64,000 bases of DNA from Rhodomicrobium sp. R_RK_3. GTDB taxonomy: Bacteria; Pseudomonadota; Alphaproteobacteria; Rhizobiales; Rhodomicrobiaceae. Positions within the stretch are counted from its first letter, which is position 1. Every line of letters starts with the position of its first letter. The stretch is from the NCBI RefSeq assembly GCF_002198715.1, contig NZ_MWLK01000037.1, positions 156,001 to 220,000 on the forward strand. Direction: 5' to 3'. The notes under the pieces are model-generated. The model saw nothing but the letters and a program-made list of their open reading frames with translations. It was not told the origin of the DNA and made no database searches. Position numbers and translations under genes: made by a program. Of the stretch, positions 7,619 to 18,304 are shown one piece after another.

Positions 7619-10600
7619 TCATTCGGCGGGCTGGGGCATCGCCGCTGCCGGAGCTTCCGGGGCAGCGTGCGCAACGTGCTTGCGGCCGATGAAGCTATAC
7701 ACGGTCGGCACCACGAAAAGCGTCAGAAGCGTGCCGAGCGACATGCCGCCGACGATCACCCAGCCGATCTGCTGCCGGCTCTCCGCGCCCGCGCCGGTCG
7801 CCAGGGCCAGCGGGATGGCGCCGAACACCATGGCGCCGGTCGTCATTAGGATCGGGCGCAGGCGGAGCACCGCCGCCTCGATCACCGCCTCGACGCGTCC
7901 CAGCCCGGCTTCCTGCTGCTGATTGGCGAATTCGACGATCAGAATGCCGTGCTTGGTGATGAGGCCGACCAGCGTGATCAGGCCGATCTGCGAATAGACG
8001 TTCAGCGTGCCGCCGGAATAATGCAACGCGGCCAGCGCGCCGGTCATCGAGAGCGGCACGGTCAGCATGATGATGATCGGGTCGCGGAAGCTCTCGAACT
8101 GGGCCGACAGCACGAGGTAGATAAAGGCCAGCGCGAGCAGGAACACCACTGCGAGGCTCGACCCCGCCGAGCGGAATTCGCGGCTTTGCCCTGCCAGATC
8201 CGTGCGCACCGTGCCAGGCAGGGTCTCGGCCGCCGCCTGTTCCAGCACCGCGATGCCGTCGCCGAGCGCATAGCCGGGCGAGAGATTGGCCGAGATGGTC
8301 ACCGAACGGAGCTGGTTGAAGCGCTTCAGCTCCTTCGGCGCGACGCTGTCGATGACGTTGACGACGTTCGAAAGCTGCACCATTTCGCCGGACGGACCGC
8401 GCAGATAGATGGTCGAGAGGGCCTGCGGCGAGGCGCGGTCCTCGGCGGCGAGCTGGATATAGACATCATATTGCTCGCCATCGACCTCGAAGCGCGTCAC
8501 CTGCCGGCCGCCGAGCAGCGTTTCCAGCGTGCGCCCCACGACCGAAACATCCAGACCGAGATCGGCGACTTTCGGCCGGTTCAGGCGGATGGTGAATTCG
8601 GGCTTGTTCAGCTCCAGATCGGTGGTGATGCTGGTCAGCACCGGGCTGTCGTCGATCTTGTCCAGGATCTTGTCGACATAGCCCTGCAGCTCCGCGTAGG
8701 TGCCCGAGGTCTGCAGCACGAACTCAACCGGCCGCCCGCCACCGCGCTCGCCGAAGGAGGGCGGATTGGTGGCGTTGACGCGGATGCCGGGAATGCGCCT
8801 GAGCTTGCCGGCGACGTCGTTGACGATGGCCTGCTGCTTCTTATCGCGGTCGTCCCAGTCCTTCAGCGCGCCGGTCGTCTGCAGATCGGTGATCGATGGA
8901 TTGCCGACGATGGACAGCACCGAATTCATCTCCGGCACGTCCTTCAGGATGCGCTCGACCTCGCGGGCATAGCGCATGGTATAGGCGACCGTTGATCCTT
9001 CCGGCGCGGTGCCCCGGACGTTGATCAGGCCGCGATCCTCGACCGGCGCCAGCTCCGATTTCAGGTTGGCGTAATAGAAGGCGCTGGCCCCAGCGACGCA
9101 GACCGCGATCAGCAGCACCACGAACCCGGCGCTGATGGCCGTTCGCAGCAAGCGCCGGTAGCCCCGCTCCAGGCCCAGGAACAGGCCCTCGACGAAGCGG
9201 AAGAGGCGGCCCGGATTCTCATTATGCTTGAGGATGCGCGAGCACATCATCGGCGTCAGCGTTAGCGCGATGAAGCCGGAGATGATGACCGCGCCCGCCA
9301 GCGTCAGCGCGAATTCCAGAAACAGCCGTCCGATGCGGCCCGGCGCGAAAGCGATCGGCGCGTAGACGGCGGCCAGCGTCAAGGTCATGGCGACGACGGC
9401 GAAGGCGATTTCGCGCGAGCCCCTGATGGCGGCCTCGAACGGCTTCATGCCGTTCTCAATATGCCGGTAGACATTTTCCAGCACGACGATGGCGTCATCG
9501 ACGACGAGGCCGATGGCGAGCACCATGGCCAGCAGCGTCAGCGTGTTGATGGTGAAGCCCATCGCATACATCAGCGCAAAGCTGGCGATCAGCGAGATCG
9601 GAATGGTGACGATGGGGATGATCGCCGCGCGCACCGAGCGCAGGAAGAAGATGATGACGACGACCACCAGCGCCACCGCTTCCAGGATGGTGTGGTAGAC
9701 GGCCTTGATCGAGCGGTCGATGAAGACGGCGGAATCATTGGCGATCTCGGCCGTCATGCCCTGCGGCAGCGACTGGTTGATCTCCGGCAGGACCGCCTGC
9801 AGCGCCTCCGAGACGTCGAGCGGATTAGCGACGGCCTGCTTGATGATGCCGACGGTGATGGCTTTGCCGCCGTTGAAGGTGCTGTCGCGCCGCTCATCCG
9901 CCGCGCCGAGTTCGACGCGGGCGACTTCGCGCAGCCGCACCTGATAACCGTCGGCGAGCTTCACCCGGATGCGGCCGAATTCGGTCGGCGAAGTCAGGCC
10001 GGTGCGGGAGAGCACCGTGAATTCGCGGTCCACACCCTCGATGCGGCCCGCTGGCAGCTCGACATTCTGGCTGCGCAGCGCGTTCTCGACATCCTGCACG
10101 GTGAGATTATAGGCGGCGAGCCGCTCGCGATCGATCCAGATGCGCATGGCATAGCGGCGCTCGCCGAAGATCTGCACGTCGGCGACACCGGTCAGGTTCT
10201 TCAGCCGGTCGATGACATAGCGGTCGACATAGTCGGTGATCTGCAGCGCGCTCATCGCCTCGTTGCGGAAGACGAGGTTGATGATCGGCCGCGCATCGGC
10301 TTCCACCTTGCGGATGACCGGCTCGTCGATCTCGTCCGGTAGGCGGTTGCGCACGCGGCTGACGCGGTCGCGCACGTCGCTGGCGGCGACGTCGGGATTG
10401 GCCGCAAGAGTGAAGCGCACGGTGATACGGCTGGATTCGGCCCGGCTGGTCGATTCCAGAATGTCGATATTTTCGATGCCGGCGATGGAGCCTTCGAGGA
10501 TCTGGGTGATTTGGCTCTCGATGATCGCGGCCGACGCGCCGGGATAGGTGGTCGTCACGGAGACGACGGGCTCGTCGATATTGGGATATTCGCGCACGCT

Positions 10601-10696
10601 CAGCCGGTCGTAGGAGACGATGCCGATGAGCAGCAGCATGAGGCTGAGGACGGTGGCGAAAACCGGCCGCCGGATACAAAGTTCAGGAAGTCCCAT
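7619..10696 (-). CDS. RND-type multidrug efflux inner-membrane transporter
   Basis: The 1025-residue product has full length for an AcrB/MexB-class proton antiporter. It has a first membrane helix at about residues 11-30, two large periplasmic loops and two six-helix halves. The proton-relay pair in TM4 is present in AIGLVVDDAIVVLENVYRHI. GGTLNVYSQIGLITLVGLITKHGILIVEFAN is the typical TM10-11 block. The N-terminal pattern (ELCIRRPVFATVLSLMLLL, then REYPNIDEP) fits the HAE1 group. The adaptor gene lies immediately upstream, 12 bases away. No outer-membrane TolC-type channel gene is in the window. Confidence 0.95.
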   Translation of the reverse strand: MGLPELCIRRPVFATVLSLMLLLIGIVSYDRLSVREYPNIDEPVVSVTTTYPGASAAIIESQITQILEGSIAGIENIDILESTSRAESSRITVRFTLAANPDVAASDVRDRVSRVRNRLPDEIDEPVIRKVEADARPIINLVFRNEAMSALQITDYVDRYVIDRLKNLTGVADVQIFGERRYAMRIWIDRERLAAYNLTVQDVENALRSQNVELPAGRIEGVDREFTVLSRTGLTSPTEFGRIRVKLADGYQVRLREVARVELGAADERRDSTFNGGKAITVGIIKQAVANPLDVSEALQAVLPEINQSLPQGMTAEIANDSAVFIDRSIKAVYHTILEAVALVVVVIIFFLRSVRAAIIPIVTIPISLIASFALMYAMGFTINTLTLLAMVLAIGLVVDDAIVVLENVYRHIENGMKPFEAAIRGSREIAFAVVAMTLTLAAVYAPIAFAPGRIGRLFLEFALTLAGAVIISGFIALTLTPMMCSRILKHNENPGRLFRFVEGLFLGLERGYRRLLRTAISAGFVVLLIAVCVAGASAFYYANLKSELAPVEDRGLINVRGTAPEGSTVAYTMRYAREVERILKDVPEMNSVLSIVGNPSITDLQTTGALKDWDDRDKKQQAIVNDVAGKLRRIPGIRVNATNPPSFGERGGGRPVEFVLQTSGTYAELQGYVDKILDKIDDSPVLTSITTDLELNKPEFTIRLNRPKVADLGLDVSVVGRTLETLLGGRQVTRFEVDGEQYDVYIQLAAEDRASPQALSTIYLRGPSGEMVQLSNVVNVIDSVAPKELKRFNQLRSVTISANLSPGYALGDGIAVLEQAAAETLPGTVRTDLAGQSREFRSAGSSLAVVFLLALAFIYLVLSAQFESFRDPIIIMLTVPLSMTGALAALHYSGGTLNVYSQIGLITLVGLITKHGILIVEFANQQQEAGLGRVEAVIEAAVLRLRPILMTTGAMVFGAIPLALATGAGAESRQQIGWVIVGGMSLGTLLTLFVVPTVYSFIGRKHVAHAAPEAPAAAMPQPAE

Positions 10697-10708
10697 GTGC
10701 GGCTGCCC

Positions 10709-11833
10709 TCAATCCTGAACGACGGTGCGGGCGGGACCGGCGACGATCTCGACCGCCACGCCGTCGCGCAGATTCATCTGGCCTGAAGTCACGACCTGCG
10801 TGCCGGCCTCGATGCCTTGCAGGATCTCGACCTCGCCGGCCTGGCGCCGTCCGACCGAGACTTTGTTCTCCTTGGCCTTGCCGCCGACGATGGTGAAGAC
10901 GACGCGGTCGGTGCCGCGCGGCACCACGGCGATTTCCGGCACGCGCACCGCCGGCCGCTCCTCGAGGCCCTTGATGTAGACGCGGGCGAACAGGCCAGGG
11001 CGCAGGGCGAGATTGGGGTTCTGGATGCGGGCGCGGATGCGCAGCGAGCGTCCGTTCACATCGACCTGCGGGTCGATGGCATAGATGGTGCCGGGATAGC
11101 GCTGGCCGGGAAAGGCATCGACGGTCAATTCCACCTCCTGGTCTTTGCTGACCTGGGTCAGCACCGTCTCGGGCACGCGGAAATCGAGCTTGAGCTGATC
11201 GATCTTCTCCAGATTGACCAGCGGCAGGCCCGGTGTCGCGTAGGCGCCGAGCGACAGCGTGCGCAGCCCGACACGGCCGGGGAAGGGCGCGGTGATCGAA
11301 AGCTTGGACAACCGCGTTTCGGCGAGTTGCAGCGCCGCGCGCGCCGTCGCCAGGGCCGAGGTTGCCTCGTCGAGCACGCGCTCGGTGCCGCTGCCGCTGC
11401 GCGACAGGGCGCTGGCGCGCTCGAAATTGGATTGCGCGAGTTCGGCGCGCGCCTTCATGTCCACCACATCGGCGGCGGCGAGCGCGTCGTCGAGCTTCAC
11501 CAGCACGTCGCCGGCCTTCACATCCTCGCCTTCGGTGAACTGGATCGCGGCGATGCGGCCGGCGACCTCAGAAGAAATCTGCACCGACTCGTCCGAGCGC
11601 AGGCTGCCGACCGACCAGAGATCGTCGGTCGCGATCGCTTTGCGCGCCAAGCCGACTTCGACCGGCGCGGCGCGGCGTCCACCTTGCGGAGTGCCGCTCT
11701 GCGCGGCGGCCTGTCCGTTGGTGCCGGAAGGTGCGCCGGATGGTGCTCGCGCGCCGTAGATCGCGTAGTAACCGCCTGCGCCGAGGGCAAGCAAAATGAG
11801 TAAAGCCAGTATAGATCTGCTCATAGACTTCAT
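10709..11833 (-). CDS. RND efflux periplasmic adaptor (membrane fusion) protein
   Basis: The 374-residue protein has an N-terminal membrane anchor (about residues 7-26), a lipoyl-like half (SSEVAGRIAAIQFTEGEDVK, then LVKLDD), an alpha-hairpin rich in Ala, Leu and Arg, and a beta-barrel domain (APFPGRVGLRTLSLGAYATPG). This is the AcrA/MexA order. It bridges the RND pump to an outer-membrane channel and is translated first in a two-gene leftward operon. An internal ATG at 11824 is an alternative start. No regulator of TetR or LysR type adjoins the operon. Confidence 0.93.
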   Translation of the reverse strand: MKSMSRSILALLILLALGAGGYYAIYGARAPSGAPSGTNGQAAAQSGTPQGGRRAAPVEVGLARKAIATDDLWSVGSLRSDESVQISSEVAGRIAAIQFTEGEDVKAGDVLVKLDDALAAADVVDMKARAELAQSNFERASALSRSGSGTERVLDEATSALATARAALQLAETRLSKLSITAPFPGRVGLRTLSLGAYATPGLPLVNLEKIDQLKLDFRVPETVLTQVSKDQEVELTVDAFPGQRYPGTIYAIDPQVDVNGRSLRIRARIQNPNLALRPGLFARVYIKGLEERPAVRVPEIAVVPRGTDRVVFTIVGGKAKENKVSVGRRQAGEVEILQGIEAGTQVVTSGQMNLRDGVAVEIVAGPARTVVQD

Positions 11834-12367
11834 CTTGAATTGCTGGAAGGACGGATCGACCGATAAGGCGAGCGATCGACATAAGCTTTATCGGATAGAC
11901 ATGCAATCATCGAAATGTATTCATTTATACCCCCAACACCATTGGCACGCGCAATCAAGGCACCAACCGCCGGCCGCTGGCGGCTGACGGGTGTCTGGAA
12001 TGGCCCCTGCACGAAGGTTAATGCGGGAACACGCAATCCGATCCCGGCGGGGGACATTTATTCGCAATCACCGGGCGTGCATCGCCTGCGGGCCGGAAAT
12101 CCTTTAAGCAAAACTATCGCCACCACGGAGCGGGGTTTCACTCGAGGTTATCCAGTTTGCGTCAACCATCTGGTCAAGGCGTTCGCGTTCTATATCTATA
12201 GGCAGAGGCGCGCTTCTCCGCTCGGTCGCCAATTCCTTCAGCTTGGCTCGCGGGGTCGTTGCCCTGAGTTGGCCCTCGCATGCCGCCCGCCCAAAAGCTG
12301 CCGCTGCTCGACCCCGCGCGCCGATCAAAGGATCAGACGATGACCGCCGGAAATCGCGAAGCCGCCC
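11834..12367. other. Divergent intergenic region upstream of the RND operon
   Basis: No gene is supported here. A candidate operator lies at 11860-11894, with arms CCGATAA and TTATCGG separated by 21 bases, 27 bases upstream of the adaptor start. The part near 11834-11940 is AT-richer and is where promoters for both directions would be expected. Confidence 0.4.
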
Positions 12368-13465
12368 ATGCCGCTGTACTCCGTCGCGGCATCACGCCCG
12401 GATGCGGGGCATAGGCCGATGGTGGCGGCGCAAGTTCTCACGTCCAAGCACCCGCTCGCGAATGACGGCGAGTTGATCGTGGTGGTGGACGACGATACCG
12501 GCGCGGCGCGTCTCGTCACCGCCGAGCAGCGTGTCGCCCGCGTCTATGCCGCTCACGGACAATGGCCGCATAAGCGCGTCAACCTCTTCATTTTCGAGAC
12601 GCTGCAGCCGCTGATCGACCAGCTCAAGCGCGCTTCGAAAGCGCTCGGCGAAAGCGAGGCCATCGCGCTGGCGGCAGCGGCCGTGCTCGAAAGCAAGCCG
12701 ATGGTGCAGGTCTACAACCTCGCCGACCTCAGCGAATGCAGCATTTTCGTCAATCGCGCCCAGATGATGCGGCTCGGCATGTGGAAGGACGATGCCATCG
12801 TCGAAGCGCTGCTGGCCCGCGAACATGCCCAGCCGCTCTCCGAGAATGCCACCACGCGCGTCGCCCGCGCCCTCGGCGCCGTCATCATCGATCCGGCGGC
12901 GGGAAACGGCGCCGCCATTCCCTCGGGCGGCGGGCCGGTGCAGCAGGCGCTCGAACACTTGGCGCATGAGCTTTGCCTGCACGCGCCGCAGCAGGTTTTT
13001 GCCAATGAATTCGCGGTGCGCGCCGGTTTCGGCGACGCGCTTTTTGCACTGAACCGGCTGAGCCTGACCGGAGGGAGGGCGGGTCTCGTCACCCGCGCCA
13101 CGCTGAAGGACAGGCTGGACACCGAGATCGCCGCCGGACGCCAGACCGAGGACGGCGCGGCCATGCTGTTGCTGCTCGCCTCGATCGAGGCCCATGCGCG
13201 CGTGGCGCTGGAGACCTCCGCTTTTGCCCGCGCCGGCAATCTCGACGATGCGCGCGCGCTGGAAGACCTGCTGTGGATGGAAGCGCTGAGCAAGACCGAG
13301 TCCGAGGCGGGGACCGTCTATCGCCAGCTCTATGGAAGCTATCTGGCGCTCAGGCCGCAAATGAACGAGGAGCAGATGCTGGCCTGGGCCACGACAAGCT
13401 TCGCGCCGATCATGATCGCCATCACCGGCTATGGCGCGCGCCTCACCGCCTCATTCCATTATTGA
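12368..13465 (+). CDS. Hypothetical protein, family not recognised
   Basis: The 365-residue product is acidic, Ala/Leu-rich and predicted soluble, with no signal peptide or membrane helix. Composition and codon use match neighbouring genes, and the frame is open over 1.1 kb with typical third-position GC, so it is probably a real gene. Visible segments include ELIVVVDDDTGAARLVTAEQ near the N-terminus and mostly helical repeats afterwards. I see no catalytic motif. ATG 12368 and ATG 12419 are both possible starts, neither with a strong ribosome-binding site. It stands alone between the RND operon and a convergent globin gene. Confidence 0.7.
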   Translation: MPLYSVAASRPDAGHRPMVAAQVLTSKHPLANDGELIVVVDDDTGAARLVTAEQRVARVYAAHGQWPHKRVNLFIFETLQPLIDQLKRASKALGESEAIALAAAAVLESKPMVQVYNLADLSECSIFVNRAQMMRLGMWKDDAIVEALLAREHAQPLSENATTRVARALGAVIIDPAAGNGAAIPSGGGPVQQALEHLAHELCLHAPQQVFANEFAVRAGFGDALFALNRLSLTGGRAGLVTRATLKDRLDTEIAAGRQTEDGAAMLLLLASIEAHARVALETSAFARAGNLDDARALEDLLWMEALSKTESEAGTVYRQLYGSYLALRPQMNEEQMLAWATTSFAPIMIAITGYGARLTASFHY

Positions 13466-13506
13466 GAACGCTCCTGACCTGGAGAATAGGTTCGGCCAGC
13501 CGCCCA

Positions 13507-14067
13507 TTACTCGTCCTCCTGCGACGACGAACGGTCGCCAAGCCCTTTCAGGAATTCCGAGGCCGTACTGCGGCCGTTCAGATCACCGAAACGGGACGCG
13601 CGGGTCTCGCCCGGCCGCGCCAGGGTGGGATCGGCGCCGCTCCGCATGGCGTCGGCCAGAATATCGTAGGCCCGGCTCCAGGCTTCCTGCGCCTCCTTGT
13701 CGAACTCGAAGCCCAGACTTTGGCGGAGCGCCCACAGCAGCGCGTCCTTCATCGTCGTATAGTCCTCTGACTTCACGCCGTATTCATGGTGCATCTGCCC
13801 GGCCCGGTCGGCGCCGGGAATGGCGGATTCCGTGCCCGCCTTCGAGGTAACCGGCAGCGAGATCAGCGCACGCAGATGCAGCCGCACGACCTCGGCGACG
13901 ACCTTCATGAATTTGGCGTGCTGGGCTTGGAGGTCGCCGCGGAACAGGCCGCGCGTATGCGGGGCTATCGTGAACATCCTATCATAGAACAAGGCGCTGA
14001 AGGCGGGCGCGTTGAGTTCGATCTTGGCAAAAGTCCGCTGGACGATTTGAATTTGCGCCGGTGTCAT
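13507..14067 (-). CDS. Single-domain globin (haemoglobin-like)
   Basis: The 186-residue protein has the globin pattern: MTPAQIQIVQRTFAKI (helix A), FSALFYDRMFTIAPHTRGLF (B/C helices) and GQMHHEYGVKSEDY with His 93 as likely haem-proximal ligand, followed by helices G and H. After about residue 150 comes an extra polar tail unlike a flavohaemoglobin reductase domain. Roles in NO detoxification or oxygen sensing are known for the family; the role here is not specified by context. ATG 14067 follows GGAG at good spacing, so longer open frames upstream are not needed. Confidence 0.82.
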   Translation of the reverse strand: MTPAQIQIVQRTFAKIELNAPAFSALFYDRMFTIAPHTRGLFRGDLQAQHAKFMKVVAEVVRLHLRALISLPVTSKAGTESAIPGADRAGQMHHEYGVKSEDYTTMKDALLWALRQSLGFEFDKEAQEAWSRAYDILADAMRSGADPTLARPGETRASRFGDLNGRSTASEFLKGLGDRSSSQEDE

Positions 14068-14633
14068 ACTACTCCGCTGGCAGTGGCGCCCGATCCGCTC
14101 CCGTGGAATCGCGAGGGGCACCAGCCTCAGTTCGAGCAAGAACTCCGCCGCAAGAAGGGTGGCCATCCCCGTCGTCGCGGAGATCATCCTTGCGGTCCCG
14201 GCTCAGGGCAGTGATCGACGAGGCTGCATTATAAATTAGGAACGCCAGTCTTGTGATAAGTACAATGCCCTACCGGTAACGATGTGCCGGTAGAGAAAAT
14301 TGATCGTCACTTGGGCTGGACTGGGAGTTATCAGAACGAGATCATTTGCTCGGAAGCAACGCGTTCTGCGCGCAAGCTGACATTACTCGCGCTCCCGCAA
14401 ATGCGCCGCACGACGATGCGTCAGTCAACCGTTTCCTAGCGTCGATGGCGGCGAGGCTGAGCGAGTTTCGCGTCATAGTCCTTTCGTCGATCCGGCCACG
14501 CGTCTCGGATTTTGCTTTGCGCCCTTCCGGCTAAACTTTATCATCCCGCAAAATCGCGCCCGCTGCCTCCGCGTGGCGGTGTCAAGCGGTTGCCGATGAT
14601 GCGTCCCGAGACGGGCTCGCAGGGGGGAAATTC
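14068..14633. other. Divergent intergenic region between globin and TRAP genes
   Basis: No gene or recognisable regulatory motif is supported. The left part (14220-14300) is relatively AT-rich and could hold the globin promoter. A short open frame at 14346-14534 lacks a ribosome-binding site and credible composition. Confidence 0.4.
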
Positions 14634-15241
14634 GTGGTCAAGATCGCCGTCGCGGTCGCAATCCTTGTTGCCATGGCGATCGTCGTCAGGGCGGCGCTGC
14701 GCTTCGGCGCTCAGCTCCTGCCGCTCGCCACCGCCATCGACCGGGTGTCGAAATTCGGCGGCGTCATCGCCTCCTCGCTTGTGCTGATCGCCTGCCTTAT
14801 CAGCGCGGGCAACGCCTTCTCCCGCTACGCCATCCACGCCAATTCCAACGCCTGGCTCGAAGTGCAGTGGTACATGTTCGCCGGCATGGTGCTGCTCGGC
14901 GCCGCCGAGACCCTGCGCCGCAACGAGCATGTCCGCGTCGACCTCGTCTACGGCTCCGTCTCCCACCGCGCCCGCGAATGGATCGACCTGCTCGGCGGCG
15001 TCGTCTTCCTGATGCCGATGTGCCTGATCATGATCTATTTCACCTGGCCGGTCTTTCTCGATAGCTGGAACCAGAGCGAGATGTCCTCGAACGCCGGCGG
15101 GCTGATCCGCTGGCCGGTCAAGCTGATGCTTCCGGTCGGCTTCGCGCTGCTGGCGCTGCAGGGTCTCGCGGAGATCATCAAGCGCGGCGCGGCGCTTCGC
15201 GGCCTCAGGGTCGACGAAATCGCCTATCAGACGCCGCTGCA

Positions 15242-15245
<4 letters not shown>
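14634..15245 (+). CDS. TRAP transporter small permease (DctQ family)
   Basis: The 203-residue protein has an N-terminal hydrophobic segment and the four-helix DctQ core. The conserved region reads WLEVQWYMFAGMVLLGAAE, then LRRNEHVRVDLVYG, characteristic of the family. It partners the large permease encoded next, overlapping it by four bases, so the two are translationally coupled. The start is a GTG. A DctP-type solute-binding gene is normally adjacent but is absent here. Likely substrates are organic acids, but sequence does not specify which. Confidence 0.92.
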
Positions 15246-16687
<1,442 letters not shown>

Positions 16688-16741
16688 AGGGATGGCTCGC
16701 GGCTTGACGCGGCGAGGGCGGCGTGACGCGGCAGGCAGGCA

Positions 16742-16868
16742 CCCCTTTTTCGAAATCCCCGCGAAGGCGGGGATCTCAGTATTCACAAACTCGAAATTGA
16801 ATTTCTGCCCAACCACTTACGCTGCGGCGTGGTAAATCCCGCGTGCGCGGGGATTACGTCTGAGGGTA
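16742..16868. repeat. Composite palindromic element, inverted copy of 4863-4990
   Basis: CGAAATCCCCGCGAAGGCGG begins the left arm at 16751. The core is the reverse complement of the 48-base core at 4905-4952, with about six mismatches. Similarity extends outside both arms into the flanking TCTGAGGG and AAAAAGGG sequences. The right arm has diverged (GCGTGCGCGGGGATTACG). It lies downstream of the TRAP operon, between convergent genes, as does the 4863 copy. Confidence 0.85.
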
Positions 16869-16902
16869 TGGTGGCGGATGCAACCGCCCGGGCGGCGACG
16901 CG

Positions 16903-17487
16903 CTAAATCCAGCTCAACGCGCCGTCCTCGATGCGCAACACCTTGTCCTGCGGCGCGTCGAGACGGTAGCCGGCGGTCCCCTCCAGCTTCAGGAAATGGC
17001 GGCGGATGCAGCGGCCGACGCCGCCATGGGCGGTCACCACCGTGTCGCGCTCCAGCTCCGAGAGCCATTCAAGCACACGCACCGACAGCATCGCGTAGCT
17101 CTCGCTCGCCGCGCCCGGATAGCGGAAATTCCAGGGGTCGCGTTCACGCTCGGCGACGAGGTCGGGGAATTTCAGATTGAGCTCGTCGTAAAGTTCGCCC
17201 TGCCAGTCGCCGAGATTGAATTCGCGCAGGCGCAAATCCGTGCGGTAGGCCTTTGGGTCGAGCCCCATTTCACGGCGGACGATTTCCATGGTCTCGCTGG
17301 CGCGCACCAAGGGGCTGGAGACGAAATCGAACGCGGACGGGTCGCCGATCGCCGCCGCCAGAGCGCGCCCGTTCCGCGCCGCCTGGCTCCGGCCGGTATC
17401 GTTCAGCGGCGTGTCGAGATGGCCCTGGATCCGGCGGGCGGCGTTCCAATCGGTCTGGCCGTGCCGGAGAAAATAGATCAGCGCCAT
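16903..17487 (-). CDS. Histidine phosphatase family protein (phosphoglycerate-mutase-like)
   Basis: The 194-residue protein carries the catalytic RHG motif near its N-terminus (YFLRHGQTDWNAARRIQGH), an acid/base Glu region (LREFNLGDWQGELYDEL) and the second catalytic His in TVVTAHGGVGRCIRRH. This is the cofactor-independent-of-length branch-1 histidine phosphatase pattern. The true substrate cannot be set from sequence; phosphoglycerate mutase, alpha-ribazole phosphatase or broad phosphatase activity are all possible. It is the last gene of a leftward group after fabI and a membrane protein, a layout common in Hyphomicrobiales. Confidence 0.88.
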   Translation of the reverse strand: MALIYFLRHGQTDWNAARRIQGHLDTPLNDTGRSQAARNGRALAAAIGDPSAFDFVSSPLVRASETMEIVRREMGLDPKAYRTDLRLREFNLGDWQGELYDELNLKFPDLVAERERDPWNFRYPGAASESYAMLSVRVLEWLSELERDTVVTAHGGVGRCIRRHFLKLEGTAGYRLDAPQDKVLRIEDGALSWI

Positions 17488-17497
17488 GTCTGGCGCG

Positions 17498-18301
17498 CTA
17501 TCGCTTGCAGGCGATGCTGAAGCGCGCCTTGCCGCCTTCGAGATCGGTCTCCATCAGCACCAGCTCGCAAGTGACGTCGCGGTGCTGGAAGATCTTGCGC
17601 TCGCCGAAGGAGATGCCGAGGCTCTGCTGATTCACCACCACCCGCGCCGAGCGCGAGGCGATCGACTGCAGGCTGAGCGCCACGTCGACGTCGTTGTACA
17701 GCTTGTTCTGGTCGCGCTTCAGAAGCACGTTGTCGAACAGCACCACCGAGGCGTTTTCGCGAGCCGCCGGGACATTGTCGCGGGTGTCGGACTGGTTCAG
17801 CGAAACCTGGGTCGGCGACGCCTTCGCGTCATCCAGCTTGGCTTCGAGCGTGGTCAGACTGGCCTTGCAGGTCTGATATTGCTCGTTCGCTTCAGCCAGG
17901 AGCTGCTTGACCGAGGTCAGCTCCTGCTTGGTCTTGGGGTCTTCCTTCACCTTCTCCACCACGCGGTCGACGACCTGCGGCGTCGCGGGCGCGGGCGTGG
18001 CGGCGGCATTCTTTTCCAGCTTGCCGAGCTGGGCGCTCATCGAGCGGATCTCGTCGAGCACCGGGCCGAGATTGACTTCCGGAGCCGGCGCCTGGGCGAC
18101 CGCCTGATTGCTGTTCTGCTTCAAGAGTTCGGCGAGGGCCGCCGCATTTTCCGGAGAGCCGCCGGTCGCCACCAGCGCCTTCAGCTCGCTCAGATCGCCA
18201 CGTCCGGCCGAATAGCCCACATAGAAGCCGACACCACCCATGGCCACGAGACTGGCCACACTGGTCAGAACGGCATAGGTGATCAGCCTCATGGGATGCA
18301 T
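17498..18301 (-). CDS. Membrane-anchored coiled-coil protein, function unknown
   Basis: The 267-residue product has one N-terminal membrane helix (about residues 6-28) containing VGFYVGYSAGRG. It is followed by a Gln/Lys/Leu-rich stretch of likely coiled coil (about 35-185) with an Ala/Pro linker, then a small beta-rich C-terminal domain with two Cys (CELVLMETDLEGGKARFSIACKR). The topology suggests a periplasmic body attached to the inner membrane. It sits three bases after fabI and ten before the phosphatase gene, so it is co-transcribed. I do not recognise a named family. Confidence 0.75.
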   Translation of the reverse strand: MHPMRLITYAVLTSVASLVAMGGVGFYVGYSAGRGDLSELKALVATGGSPENAAALAELLKQNSNQAVAQAPAPEVNLGPVLDEIRSMSAQLGKLEKNAAATPAPATPQVVDRVVEKVKEDPKTKQELTSVKQLLAEANEQYQTCKASLTTLEAKLDDAKASPTQVSLNQSDTRDNVPAARENASVVLFDNVLLKRDQNKLYNDVDVALSLQSIASRSARVVVNQQSLGISFGERKIFQHRDVTCELVLMETDLEGGKARFSIACKR

Positions 18302-18304
18302 AGC

